DNA of 64,000 nt, from contig CM067072.1 in the NCBI GenBank assembly GCA_033980235.1, positions 28,188,559 to 28,252,558 on the forward strand, read 5' to 3'. A program made the position numbers and the translations under genes. Below the pieces are notes generated by a model. The model had not been told where the DNA came from, did no database searches, and was given only the letters and a program-made list of their open reading frames with translations. The stretch's first letter is position 1. Each line of letters starts with the position of its first letter. Shown here piece after piece: positions 24,296-37,360 of the stretch. The DNA is from Diadema setosum (taxonomy: Eukaryota; Echinodermata; Echinoidea; Diadematoida; Diadematidae).

Positions 24296-25139
24296 GTGCT
24301 CACAATACAGAGAGGGTGTTCTGAAGAAGTATTTTTTTCTTTCCTTTTTAAGGGGATTCTAAAGGATTTTTTTTTTTGTCTTCAATATCCGTTCTTGCCC
24401 ACAAAATGCAATAAAAGGCAACCGTAATTGCACGACGGGGACTCAGGCAGCGTGCACACGGGGAAGAAAAAATCACGCATGATTATTGTTGCAGATTTTT
24501 GCTATTATTGTATTGTGACGACGGTGATGATTTTAACTGTTGTTACTATATTGTAATAACTGCAGATTTTAGTCCTTGAACTGGAACTAGCATTGCAATA
24601 AATTGTTACTTCGATACTCTAAAATTACATCGCTAGTTTTGTCTGGATTCCTGAGCTGTTATGAATTTTGGCAGTGCAGGGGCATCGAAATACAAGACAA
24701 TTATTCTTATTGTTATAACAAATGGGAATGCAGTAGTAGAAAATAGGAAGCTAGAATATCTACAAACACCAAAGACTGCCCATCCGGCGTCTGAGTTTAT
24801 TCGGGGATTAGACTGGTGTATCATCCAGTCTACGGAAAGAGCCCGCCGAATGTATCTTTGTTTTAAGAAAGAATATACCACTTCTACGGGCGGCCGAAAC
24901 CATGTCATCTCTTAACCCCTTTCCCTACACTTTTTGCTTTGCTGAGGAAAATGCGTCCGTGGTGTCTCCTTAGATCTTTTTTTTTTTTTTGGTTGTTGTT
25001 GTTGGTTTAAACAGATGAATTAACATAATGCGGAATCAGTGAAGGTAAAGGCAACATGAGAATATTTGCCAAAATGGCACTAGAGAGAAACCGAGCAAGA
25101 GAGAGAGAGAGAGAGAGGGGGGGGGGGGGGTGAGGAAGG

Positions 25140-25680
25140 ATGGAGGAAAGCATAGATAGGACTGTTCAAGGCGCGCATGAGCGTATCCATCTGCAATAAC
25201 GAGGACTTCTGAGGGAAAAGGGAGAAGGAGCTACATCTAATATTGTCACTGGATTCTTAATAACATCACCAGATAGCCAGGCGCGCGCTTTGCCCGCTCT
25301 CCCTCGCCTCAACCTCGTCTCGCTTTTGTTTTGTTCTTTTCTTTTCTTTTTTTTCCCCATTACTGGTTCATCGTACTATCTGCACGACGTCTGTTGCTCG
25401 TCCCGATGTACGGTTCCCCGTGCGAGTTCCGACACGCCTCGGATCTTGATCGTCATTCGTCGCGATCGGGTCGAAATCATGCTCTCTTTTCGATCTTTAT
25501 GTCGGATGTTGCCATGGCAACTCACGGCACTTGCTGGCCATTGTACAGGGTGTCTATGAATCCTCCACCAGCCTGTCGTCTGCACATGGCACCGTGTATC
25601 GTCAATGTGATATTTGACACAATGACGCCTCTTCTTTCACTCCCAACTATTTCAGTCGTTTCCGATTATTTTTAGATCCC
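25140..25680. other. Repeat-poor intronic island with perfect X-box
   Basis: CpG-containing sequence with few repeats, holding the X-box at 25508-25521. Frames in this stretch show no recognisable domain. Candidate enhancer. Confidence 0.35.
25508..25521. promoter_or_regulatory. Perfect palindromic RFX X-box GTTGCCATGGCAAC
   Basis: The ideal palindromic form of the X-box: both 7-base halves are exact reverse complements, so RFX dimers could bind symmetrically. Confidence 0.55.
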
Positions 25681-26325
25681 AACATCATTCAACAGCTGGG
25701 CATTGAAGAGGAAATAGTTTTCACTATGTCCATAAATCTGCTACTATATTTTCCCTGCAGTACTCTCCGTTCTTCATTTCTTCCTGGCTGCCAGTTCAAC
25801 AACTGATGAAAAGTGGCATTTTTGTTTCACCTTTCTTTGCGTCATTTATTATTCTGCTTCTTTAAATCCTCGCCGTCCTCTATTTTTTCTCATTTGTCCT
25901 TTCTAGTAGACTGTCAATACTTTGTTTTGATTTAAAAAAAAAAATGTGTGTTGTGTGTTTGTTTGTGATTGAATACGCTTGCTTTAACAAGGATAATGTA
26001 ATTAGTCTTGAATTAGGGGTAGCCCATACCTCTTTTCCAGCAATCGCATGTTGGCATATATTCGCCAGTTGTCATTTCAAATAAATTTGAACCCTATACG
26101 AGTTATCAAAAGAAAGCCATGTGTGGAGGCACAGCCTTGATTTTAGGCTAATCCGCCGGCAATACTATTATTATCAGCCCTTTCCTTCTCTCTCTCTATC
26201 CTTCTGTGTCTTATACACGCACATACATGCACACACACTCTTTGTATGTGTGTATGTGTATGTTTACACACACATACATGCACGCACACTTTCTCATTCT
26301 TAATCACTCAGGCAAATTCTCTTTC

Positions 26326-26509
26326 TATCAATCAATCAATCAATCAATCAATCTATTTATCTGTCCGTCTATCTATCTGTCTATCTGTTTATCTATCCAT
26401 CTTTCTATCAACTATCTATATTTCTATCTATCTGTCTTTCTATCCATCTCTATGTATGTATCTGTCTATCTCTATCTTTATCTATGTGTCAACTATCTAT
26501 ATATTAAGG

Positions 26510-26546
<37 letters not shown>

Positions 26547-26560
26547 GTCTGTTCATCACA
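26326..26560. repeat. (ATCA)n then (ATCT)n microsatellites
   Basis: About six ATCA units are followed by some 200 bp of ATCT-type units, the last run (26515-26550) being perfect. Confidence 0.95.
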
Positions 26561-26639
26561 GTATCTCCCTCCCTCTCTCTCTCTCTCTTTCTCTGTAATT
26601 GGAGTTGCTCCTTTACCGGCAGCCTTTTTCCAGTTTGTT

Positions 26640-26910
26640 TGTCAAGTGTCATGTGAGATTATGTCGACGGTGTGTTTACAAAATGTTGAAGAGGCGATTG
26701 GTCTACGACGGCTCCCGGCCGCACGTCAATATTGACAGAAAATTATGGCTTTCGAGTTGAAGTTATGCGACCGACGAGAAGTACTACACGATAGGCCGCC
26801 ATTCGCTCCGTGGCTCGAAAGAACGTGTGCAAACAACGACAGTGACATTTTACGGACTCGTAGGAAAAAAAAAATGAAACAGATTTGTTTACAGCAATGC
26901 TACAAAGTAG
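26640..26910. other. Repeat-poor island
   Basis: Mixed composition with CpGs (GGCTCCCGGCCGCACG near 26709) and no simple repeat until the A run near 26868. No convincing coding frame. Possible regulatory sequence. Confidence 0.2.
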
Positions 26911-27634
26911 TTCTTCGTTTCCATCCATATACTGTAAACAGCAAAACACTATTTGTTATTTTACGCAATGTGTGTGTATATATACATATATTTATATACA
27001 TGTAGATATATATATATGATAGATATTTATTCATTTATTTATTTATTTATTTTATGAATGTGTGTGTATTGCATGTGCATGCGTGGGCTTGTGTGTATTT
27101 ATATCCGCGTTTCCGGGATAAAGTCGAAAAGATGCAAAGCCGAGAAAACAGCTAGATAATCGCTTAAGAGGTAAGATATTTTGCATTCTTACAAAAACAT
27201 ACATTTTCATCTAAGCTGTACTTCCCGTCCGAATGTCAAAAGTCCACGTGATTAATCAAACACTGATTTCTAAGCGATTGCACCTTTCGCTTCGTGTTTC
27301 AAATTTTACTCGACCATTAGCTTTCTTCATTTTTACTTTGTTTTTACTTAAATTCAAAGCCACGGTCTGCTCGTTTGTCTGCTGCGTGTTTTCAGGTGTC
27401 TCAAATGACAAGAAAAGAGCGGAAATAGGTTAGAATTCATACAAATATACTCGATCTGCGTAATGGAGATAAAGCTGACATAGTATATTGCATGTACCAA
27501 TATGTAATGTGCGATTTTTTTTTAATTTATGTATTTTGTTTAATTTATATTGAATTATATTTGTAATTTCGATGTTCTGAACCCATTGGAAGACCAGTTA
27601 TGTCACTTTGTCATCTCCGTTGTCTGTTATACAG

Positions 27635-27641
27635 AAAACAA

Positions 27642-27674
<33 letters not shown>

Positions 27675-27700
27675 GTCAATCAATCAATCAATCAATCAAT
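27635..27700. repeat. (AATC)n microsatellite
   Basis: About fifteen AATC units with one GTC interruption. Confidence 0.95.
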
Positions 27701-27769
27701 GTGTTTGAGTGCAGATTGGCACAGAAACCCCTTAGCATTGTGCACTCAGCCTAAAGTCCGTGATGGCAC

Positions 27770-27990
27770 AGAAGGGGTTAAGGTGTAGCCTTCTCGGAGT
27801 CGGCAACACCATTGTCATTGGTCCATCCATTGAAGCACCTTGGTCAAGGGAGACGAGATGAATTCAGCCTTATGTCCGATTTTGTGTGAGCAGTAGGCAT
27901 GATTCGAACCCAAGCTCTGCTGTTCATAGTGTCTCGAGCCTCGACCACCTTAACAGCGTATGCTTCCCAGATAGCGGCCAATCAGACAGT
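27770..27990 (-). mobile_element. tRNA-derived SINE-like sequence
   Basis: On the minus strand, TTAAGGTGGTCGAGGCTCGAG (box A-like) precedes GAGCTTGGGTTCGAATC (box B), then a body with CCCTTGACCAAGGTGCTTCAATGGATGGA. Box spacing fits a tRNA head. Family not assigned. Confidence 0.5.
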
Positions 27991-28779
27991 GAACGGACAT
28001 TCGCCGCCTTGTACATCAACCGATGGATAGAGAGGAAATGGATAGTAAACAAATATTGCTCACTCTCCGACGCCGTTTGTTCATGCTGCATATATTGGAA
28101 ACGGGCAATATAAAAAAAATATTGCTTGCTTCTTTGTTTCTCATCTCCCCTGTAAGATTACGCCCCATGAGCAACTATTACAATGACGGTCGATTATTTA
28201 GCGGATAGCAGGGAAAAAAAACCCCAAAGATATTGCCTTCCCTTGGAATGTGTAATCGTAGAACATAATGTACTCTGTGTGTAACATACTGCACTGTCCT
28301 GCACTCTGGTACTAATTCATTGTAGCCTCTCTGGACCAACGTATCTGATGAAACTTCAATGACCCGCCAGAGCACTACACGTTTAATGACGGTCATCCAA
28401 TCATCAGAGTGGCTTGCATCAGAGTGCTGCAGAAAGTAATTTTCGGAGAAAGCAAGCGATCTATTTTTTTTTTGCTCAAATCCTTGGATGAAAGATCTTT
28501 AATAGGTTATCCGAACTCTAATTGTTGGTGCATGAATGTTCTATTCATTACATTGAGGCAGTGTGCATGTATGTGTGTGTGTGGGTGTGTATGTGTGTGT
28601 GGGGGTGGGGGGAGGGGGCTATATTAGTAGGATCGAAAGTCTAGCCCATGTTGACATTTCTAGATAATAACATTATCGGCACAGGGCGCCTCTAAACCTC
28701 TGTAATAAGAAGCTTCTTACAGAGAATATGCCATGCACATACCCATTATTTTTATGATCACAAGGTACCTGTGCATTTT

Positions 28780-29340
28780 GCTTATTACGTCGCCGCTTGG
28801 AGATTACGTACACGTCCTTCTGTGCATCCCATCCAATGCGATATGACGTCATATCGTAATATGCGTGGTGCGACGATTGTGCGATGCTGCGCATGCATTT
28901 CTGCGAATACGTATGTCCCCTCTCCTTTCCCATGTCGATGGACGTTGCGGATTACAGTTCTAAATGTTAATCAGTACCAGAGGCAGGGCGCCCTGTCTGA
29001 ATGTCAACCCCCGTTCCGTCCCGCACTAACATTTACCGGGGGGAAATGTCAAAAGTGAAGCGGCAAGCCATCGCGGCAACATGATTTCGAGCAGCGGAGT
29101 CGGGGGAAAGAGGGGGGCGAATTTTTCATATTCATGCCCCACACGCCTCGATGAATATAGGATTTTTTTTTGTCCCCCCGCCGTTTGGAAGAACCGGGGG
29201 GCTTACTAAGGTCTGATAACCAACGGTTGAGATAGCCGAAGTCCCACTGCCAGGGATTTGGAAGAGGCCCTTGTCACCAACAGCTCAACCCAACTCTTCC
29301 CACAATGCAACGCCGAGCATCCACGTGAGCCGTTCATAAT
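28780..29340. other. Repeat-poor island with long CRE palindrome
   Basis: Contains the 18 bp palindrome CGATATGACGTCATATCG (28839-28856), whose centre is a full CRE. The rest is CpG-containing unique-looking sequence with a GGGG-rich stretch. Candidate cis-regulatory element. Confidence 0.3.
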
Positions 29341-29479
29341 GCACCGATGACAGAAAACTTGAGAATGGAATTAAAAAACTGAAAGAGACATGAAAGACAG
29401 AAGAAGAGGAAAGAAGAGAAGAAAAACAGAAGAAGGAGGATGCAGAGTTGATGAACAAAATAATCATCAGTGGTTATAC

Positions 29480-31010
29480 TGCGATGTCAACTTAAATGCG
29501 TGGGTGGTTCGAACCTTCAAATCCGTAACAGCGCCATCATATGAATGATCAGCCGTAAGCAGCGATAGTGTACACGCTTACTGTACTTGTCTCCGCTGTT
29601 GGTATCAAACCACTCCATTCACCGTAGCATTACGAAAGAGATGACCATCAGAATGTCGCTTTCGCAGTGGCTTGTGCCCCATCCTAGTGCTGAATATTGC
29701 GGGCAGCCTATTAAGCCAATGGTGTAAGGCAGGTCGACACTCGGGCTCAATAAATTACCCATGAACTCCAGCAGAAAGGTAACCAAACGTCAACCAATGA
29801 TCCACGGACGGAATATGAGCAAAGTAAATGGTTGACTCTCCACAACTAAAACTTGAAGACGCCACACATGTTTGATTGTCAAAAGTGCATCGAATGCATC
29901 TACAAACTTGTGAGCATACAGCAGTGATAACAGCTACAATCGTTACATTTCATAAATTTTCGAGAAGTTAGAGCCTTTCCTCTCTTCCTGTGTTCCTGCA
30001 TTCAACAGTTAAGAAATATGATACAGGCAGATGATTTTGCCATGGAAGGCGAGATTATGGGCTGACATGAACGAATAAGGTGAACGTACGGCAGTCACTG
30101 TATCGACTGTTAATTTCATAAGCGTGATTATCTGCCAGAAGGTATGCGTATTGGCAGTCCATGTCTTGGAGCGTATACGTACCTGACAAAATACTGGGTT
30201 ACGTCATCCGTTCGAGACGCGGCGCTAATGTATGATGCCCAGCGAAATTAGTGTGGGAGGCGAATGCTTATGGGTGAACGGAGGACACCCGAAGTCAACC
30301 CATCCGCACCGAACGCGCGTGGAGGATTTCATTTCCGTGCGTCACCATTTGGCAGCACTCGGTTGCATTTTTGCCCATTAGACAGGTAGATTGAGGGGAA
30401 AAAACGGAATGTGCGGAATCCCCTTTGACATAAAGGACTGACTGGAGAGAAAATCCGTGGTAGTCTGCACTGGACGCTCTCTCGGTGAGGAAAGCGCGCG
30501 GGCACGACACAGCATAAATTTCGCTTTCTGAATGGCGAATGCTATCCGTGGTCATTCTGACGAATCAGTATCACCGCGCTCTCCGTTTCTCTTTTTTATT
30601 AACGTGAGTGGATCTCCAGGAGAAGTGAATCTATCTCTGTGAGAAATTTATCTACCGAAACTCCTACTGGGAGCGAGCTGCATGATTTATGGATGGGATC
30701 GCTTCACCACGTAAGGGGACCGAGTCAATTCCAATCAGAGGGTAGCTGACTGGCAGATGACCGGGTAAACCATACCACGAATTGATTCGTGTATCCCCCG
30801 GTGTGTGTGCTCGCAAATCAGAGAGGGACGGCTCGCAGACGACAGGAAACCGCAGCATAAGAACGGTCCTGTTGTGACTGGGGTGTTCATCGGTCGCATG
30901 GCTGGAGAAGAGACGAACGCGGATTGTATCAATGAGGTATGAAATGAGGGGTAATTGATCCCCCCTTTCGCTCGAGAGAAAAACCGGTTCCTCTCCCAAG
31001 TTACGCAATA
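29480..31010. other. 1.5 kb repeat-poor island
   Basis: This is the longest stretch in the window without microsatellites or recognised mobile elements. A 114-codon minus-strand frame lies within it but shows no domain and low protein-like character. Freedom from repeats over 1.5 kb suggests constraint, but conservation cannot be judged from one sequence. Confidence 0.3.
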
Positions 31011-34000
31011 CTCTTACCTCCTGTATGGGTGCATGTTATTAACTTTAACACCTTTCCTTAACAGAGTGTCCAAGTGATTACCACGTTTGTTGCGTTCTGT
31101 TTTGGGTCATTATTTTTCTTTTATCAATCAGGTTTTCAAGTCTTGAAAGCTCTTCAAGTGACAAATTCCACCCCATTCTCTTTCAGTTGCATGTTGTAGG
31201 GGCGTGGTAGCAAAAGAAGCCACGGTTTGATTTGCCCCAGGGCCTGTTCATTACCTACATTTTTCACTGGCTTGGAAGAATGTATGCAGATTCTTGTCTT
31301 TTTGCAATGGACCAGGTGTTTGCTGAGAACAATCTCTTTCTCAACTAACTTTTGGTGATGGTGAGCATAAATTCTGTGAAAGTGCTGTGTGCTTGTATTG
31401 TGTGTGTGTGCGTGTGCGTGCGCGCGCATGCGCATGCGCCTGTTTTAAGCAGGCATCACATGAGTAACAGCGAAGTAAAACGTGAAAAATCAAATTCATA
31501 ATTTTATTACGGACAGGTGTGCAGTGTGATCTGCTGGATCATGCGATTATGTGAGTAAAACACCATTTTTTCTTTGGTTATTATAAGACGGATAGCGCCG
31601 GAAAGCGAACTGACTTGCTTCCGTAGATATGAAAGTATTATAATTGGAGCGACTTTTGATATATCTACGTTATATGACTGGAATGTTTGATTATGCGTAT
31701 GCTCTTATGCTTCTTGTGCTTGAAAAATGATATCTAGCGAATTTAAGTGTATGGATCTCATGTCGAAGGGTGAAATGTGCACCATCCCCAACACATCAGC
31801 AGGGGGTCCTATTACGTAACTTGGATACCAGTCACTGAACTCTTCTTTTTTTTCTCAGGCACCAGCAGCGTTTGTGTCCGTGTGTGCGCGGTTTGTCGCC
31901 GAATTCCGGCCAGGTTCATACATGTATTTTGCTAAATCATATTTTGATGTATTCATGCATCACGTGTAAGGGGCCATGATCATTTAGCTTACGCCTAGGA
32001 GCTTCGTACGTATCAATGTGGGCTGTAATCTTAGCGTGGGACCAAAGATTGAAGTACCTGAAACCTATCGGTGACGTAGTGAGCGAATAAAGAATATTCT
32101 GTAATTTTTTAACCCCCATTCCCAAATAGTAGTAGCTGTAAACCATTGACGTAGGTGGCGTTGTGCTTTCTTTTTGCAATAGTGCAGTATAGGATGTTTT
32201 CTACTGTGAAATGTCGGTCAACTCTACGGTTTGAGACATAAAAATGAGAACTGTGTCTATAGGGGCGACTTTGGTCTTTAGTTTCTTGGAGTTTGGGACC
32301 AGGCAAACTTCAGACCAAAGTACTTATTGGATATACTTCTAATTCTCTTACAAAAGTTGACTTAAAAAGTGTTTAGCAATGTCATAAACGTCCGGCTTAT
32401 TCGGTTTGGTTTTAAAATCACGGCAGTTTTAGTCAGTATTTACATAGGAGAAGTGAAATTATGATTCGACTATATATCATAATGGCGTGCACAAAAAGAG
32501 GCGACTAAACCTGATTCTATAGTTCTGAACGAGGCAATCGAACTGCAAATACGCAAGTTTTTAAAGGTTCATCTATAACGCCAAGTTAGGGGGGGGGGGT
32601 TGAAAGAGAGCCGTGACAGGTCCATTTCCGTGACGGAAACATGCACACTATCCTCTGCCTCGGCCTGTGGACAGACAACCTGTAAACACATGTCGCGAAT
32701 CGGACTTGACTCAGGAAACTCGTCACACTGTTAGTCTTACCGTCTCCCAGTAAACTATGTCACACACTAGGTAAAGACACCAAGGCATTACACGTGTGTG
32801 TTTTATTTGTGTGTTTGTGTGTCTGTGTGTGTTTGTGTGTGTGTTGCGTTGAACAATCGCAGACCCATATTGAAATGAAATGGGTGTGACTTAAATCACG
32901 TACGGAGGAGAGACTGGGCCCCCTATAGCGTGTCATACCCTTGTCGTGACCTACTTTTCCTCCGATGAACAATTGCCCACTGAACCTGGTCATGTGTCTC
33001 CCCCGAACCAGCTGAATCAACCCATATTCTTAAATCTCCCTTTCTTCCGATTTCTCAGTATTCATACCCTCGGGGGAGATAGCCGGTGGAGGTGATGGCG
33101 AGGGGGAGGGGGTGGGGTCGAGGGTGATAGCTTGCAGAGTCAACCGCACGTGACTAGCAATTCTATCATTACAAAGATGCCACGCTTGTAAAGGAGTTAG
33201 AGTTAATCGATAGCAAACCGCTGTATTTGCATTGCTACATTTGATTTTTTTTTCCTTCCTTTTTTTTCAAAGGATTTGATGCAGTGTGCCTTGCTCTTTT
33301 ATTTTGTTCAAGTGTCCTCTTTTTGTTCTTCTCGTTTTTATGTTTTTCTTTTTCCTCACGTCTTGTATTTTTTTATTTCGTTCTTTTATATTAAATGTTG
33401 TCTCCCGTCCTTTATGTTTTTCTTCATCTTGTGTCGTCGGTCCTTTTTCAACAGGAAACAAAGATTATTGACTAGAATTCGTCGATTGCGCGGTGGTGTT
33501 GTTACCCACAGACTGACTGAGTTTGATACGTGGCCCTATTATAATATATGGATTCTTTATTGGTCTTGATTGTGTGTCGTTGGGTTTTGTCTGCGGATCC
33601 TTTCGAATATATCTTTTGTATCATCTTATGCGTTGTGTTTTGTAACCAATTATTATAACGAAGTATCCCTTAATTAAATGTTACGTTTTAAAGCGTCTCC
33701 TTTGCTATATCGTTGCCGTGGTTACTTCAACTCAATTTCAGTTCATTTTCATTTTCCTTCTTCCACAGACCACAACATAACATAGCATAATATAAGAAAA
33801 TTACTAATCTCGAGTATGCAATAATTAATCGTATAAGGTGAAAGCTAAATGTAATTAACGAATCAAAAGCATGTAAAGGCCTACATAGTTTCAAATTAAA
33901 AATCTTGTTACATTTATCAATGCTCTGAGGGGGAAATGGCAGGTCCACTATAAACTGACTGGAAGATGCATGTGGACAGTCTTTCTAAAACGCTTTCTAA

Positions 34001-34729
34001 AACTTGGTGGTCGTGCATGATGCATGCCCTTACATCGAAATCAATCAGGTTCTGAACATTAATTATTTAGAAGGAAACGATTAAAACATTAAATGTAAAT
34101 AGGATACGATTATGGATTTATTAATGGGGTTATTTAAAAAGAGAGGGGAAAAGTATACAGCTATCCAAAACTGAAATCCAAACTGCGAGATATCATAGTA
34201 ATCTCAGACGATTTGGCCACATTCGTTTATGCTTTTTGCATGTTATGTACCCGATGCCACGAGTCAGATATAGTGAATTGTCGCGAAACAGTGTTAATGA
34301 TTGTTAAAAGTAAAGGTTAAGAAAGACACACATAAAACTTTTTCTTTCCTTTGTGTTACTCTTCTCATTATTACTAGATCATACATTAAGTGCTCGGAAA
34401 ATAAATCATTAGGAGGGAATTTTAGATAATTTCTTACAGCGTAGCAGGTTAATATTCTGTTTAAATCGGTTTGTTATTATGCTTAGGGCTACTTGATACA
34501 GAAATATCATAATTTTAATATCCCATACTCTTGCATGATATCATGTGGGATGGAACTTTTCTTGAGGGTCTTTTCCTAATATTTGACAAAGCCATAGACA
34601 TGATAGATCATGTTAGATTAAAGAGTGCTACTTTTTAAATCGCAAATTTCTTTCTGTTTGCACCCTCCTCTCCCCCTTCCCCCTCCCCCCCCCCCCCCCT
34701 CCACCCACCCCTATATACCCCCCAGCGAG

Positions 34730-34877
34730 GCAACGAGTCTTTCGCAAGTGCACTTCATGAGAACCCCTACCTGACGGTCGTCATTCTCATAGCCGGCGTC
34801 GCCGGGGGGCTGGCGCTGGTCATCGCTGTCATATTCTTCTGTAAATACTGCGTCAAGGGAAAACGGGGGCTCAACAG
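34730..34877 (+). CDS. Transmembrane exon of single-pass membrane protein
   Basis: A very long polypyrimidine tract (34640-34723) precedes tandem acceptors CCCAG|CGAG|GC at 34725 and 34729. The donor is AACAG|GTGAGA. The frame is open and reads NESFASALHENPYLT, then a hydrophobic helix VVILIAGVAGGLALVIAVIF, then FCKYCVKGKRGLN. The helix of about 22 residues is followed by Lys/Arg-rich residues, so the N-terminal side is predicted outside and the C-terminal side in the cytoplasm (positive-inside rule). NES is a possible N-glycosylation site; the two Cys at the inner face are possible palmitoylation sites. It ends in phase 2 (AG|), matching the next exon. The inner acceptor (34730) fits exon 17614-17673. 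The outer one (34726) is open only from a phase-0 upstream exon and would add RG. Confidence 0.88.
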
Positions 34878-35461
34878 GTGAGAATATTATCAGTCTGTCC
34901 TCTTTTTTGCCTTTGAAATATGATATTATGATTAGATAATCAATTTAGTTGTTTATCTTTTTTGTTTTACCTAATCATGTATTCATATTTGTTTTATCCA
35001 TGTATTTGTTATACCTGCCTATGTATTTATCTGTCTGTCTATCTAAAGATATATGATTTACAAGTAGGCATTTTTTGTCGGTCATGTCTGTAGGTATGTT
35101 TTGTACACAGACAGACATATATCATATCTTGTGATCTACCTCTGTATTTATCATCTATCTACCTCTCTCTCTCTCTCTTCACTTAGCTATTTCTGCTCTT
35201 TGTTTTGGGTCTTTGCAAATCTCCTAAATTTGCTTCTGTATAGTTTGACACAACCGAGGCGGCATCGAAAGCACGTTAATGACTTAGCAGTGGTATATCG
35301 TTACCGTAGTTTGAAGCACATTATATAGCAACCAGTCGTTGGTGGTCATGGTATAGTGGAGGTAGTGCATAGATTGAAGTATGAATATGGTGATATTCGA
35401 TTACACAATTGAATAACATGTTTAATGATACATCACAGTGATGATGTTCATTTAAGCAAAC

Positions 35462-35465
35462 ACAT

Positions 35466-35508
<43 letters not shown>

Positions 35509-35516
35509 AACAAATC
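35462..35516. repeat. (AC)n microsatellite
   Basis: About 20 AC units ending in CAAACAAACAAA. Confidence 0.95.
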
Positions 35517-35931
35517 TGATCACTGCGTTGTGGGGCAGAATACCGAGGCTCTTAAAATAGAAGTGGTGTATATTCCAGAAATCGATCCTGATATCCCCTC
35601 ACAGTGTGACACTGCTCATTGCTTTGGAAATGAAGTTCACGGGGCTCTCAACAAGAATGGTTCTATGTTCATATAGTATCCTCATCGCTACAATTACATG
35701 TTGTTTCATTGTCGGTATGATTATCATCTTCATTTTCTTCGGCACCATTGAGGTGAAAATTATAGTTTGATGGGAGAAAATGCATGTGATATAGTCGGGG
35801 AAAATTGAAACATAACTAGCTCTGTCATTAGACGCAGACCGACGTAATTATTGTTGATGTTAATGAAACACTTACGTCAGCTACTTTTCACCCTCGCGAT
35901 GTTAATTTAAGAGTGAATGTGTGTGTATCCA

Positions 35932-35964
<33 letters not shown>

Positions 35965-37360
35965 GTCTGTATATAATGTCTGATGTCTGTCTCCTAGAGT
36001 AAACAGTTGTCTTTTCTATCGTCGTTTTTTTTTTTTTGTTTGCCGAAGGCGCGATTTTGCCCCCCTATCGGTTCTGATGAATCCTTTGTAACAACAGTCT
36101 GTCAGCAAGCACAAAAGAATCTCATCAATAAATGCATGAGCGTTGGATTACCGTGATTTCCCACCTCACAAGCCCTGTCTGCCGCCCTCTGAATAGCGGA
36201 CTGGGAGACAGCAGTGGGACGATTTCTCTTCGTGAAAAAAACAAAAACAAAAACAGAAGAAGACAAGAACCTTGAGAAGACGATAGGTATATCATTCAAT
36301 AATTCACAGGTAACCGGAGGCAGGGGATAAGAACTGATACAGGAGGGAGGCATTAAGAAAGAATGAGAATGATAACAGAGGAGACGAAGAAAGAGAGATA
36401 AATGAGGAAGGAAGATATCTAAGAGGAGATAGAGAGAAGGGAGATATATCATGATGGTGTGAGGAAGACGGGAAAAGGGAAAAGGGATGTTACATTTTTG
36501 TGTGTCCTTTTTTGAGTTAATACCGTGCTAGATTCTGTTGTTGAGTAGAGAGGGATATTGAGAGGTAGACAGGTGAAAAGACAAGAGAAAGAGATAGAGA
36601 CAAAGACAGATTAACAGAGGGAGAGAGGGAGAGGTGGGGGGGGGGGAGTTTGGAAGGATTAGACATCTTGTCCTCTATTATTTGTTTCTCTTTTTTATTA
36701 AAGTGTTGCTAAGAAACTGCTGAATTTCCGCACAAAAAGCAGAGGGAAAGAGAGAGAGAAATAGAGGGAAGGGGCCAGGGAAGTAACCAGTGGTTAAGAT
36801 GCGGAAGATTTTGATGCTCAAAAAGAAAATGTTAAAGATACCCCATTCATTCTCAGATGACACCGTATAACAGTATAAGGTTTCTGTCTACAAGAACCAA
36901 GAGAGATGGAGATATGAGAGCGAGCAAAAAATAAGAGAGGGGGACGGAGAGATGAGAACAAACAACAACAACAACAAAATAAACAAAAGGGAAAAGAGAG
37001 AGAGACGGAATGGCCAGGAAGATGATGTGTCGGGGGATTAAGAAAAAAAATCTACCCTGAAGAATTCCGTGATGAGTTACATGACACCTCGTACTGCCAT
37101 CACGCATCGCGTGCATCGCCATCACCATCACCTCCGTGTCTTCACGGAAGTGAGGTCGACGTACAGTGACGTGTACAACAGTGTATAATGGAGGTGAGAT
37201 GAGGAGTGGGGTGGGGGGTGGAGGAGGATGTGAGGGAGGGGAGAGGGGTGCACCGAAGTTCCTATAATCCTCCCCATGGTAGAGGATTGTGTTTCTTCTT
37301 CTTCTCAGCCATCTCCTCCCTCCCTGGGAGTTCGAAAGTTCGCCGGACGATCGTAGCTCA

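Larger units (their letters stand above)
17674..34729 (+). other. Intron, 17 kb, before the transmembrane exon
   Basis: This stretch lies between two phase-compatible exons. It holds SINE and foldback copies, microsatellites, four exact RFX X-box motifs within 6.3 kb, two full CRE octamers and several repeat-poor islands. No further exon with strong splice sites was recognised, though short cassette exons could be missed. Confidence 0.5.

Noticed and set aside
24633..24915. Overlapping 84- and 91-codon frames on both strands
   Set aside because: Both look mildly protein-like but neither has splice sites, homologous motifs or a codon preference that would decide between strands.
30664..31008. 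114-codon minus-strand frame
   Set aside because: No domain, no splice context, no upstream start signal. Length is within chance for a CpG-containing repeat-poor stretch.
33712..33725. Fifth X-box, GTTGCCGTGGTTAC
   Set aside because: One mismatch to the consensus on the minus strand; not counted with the four exact sites.
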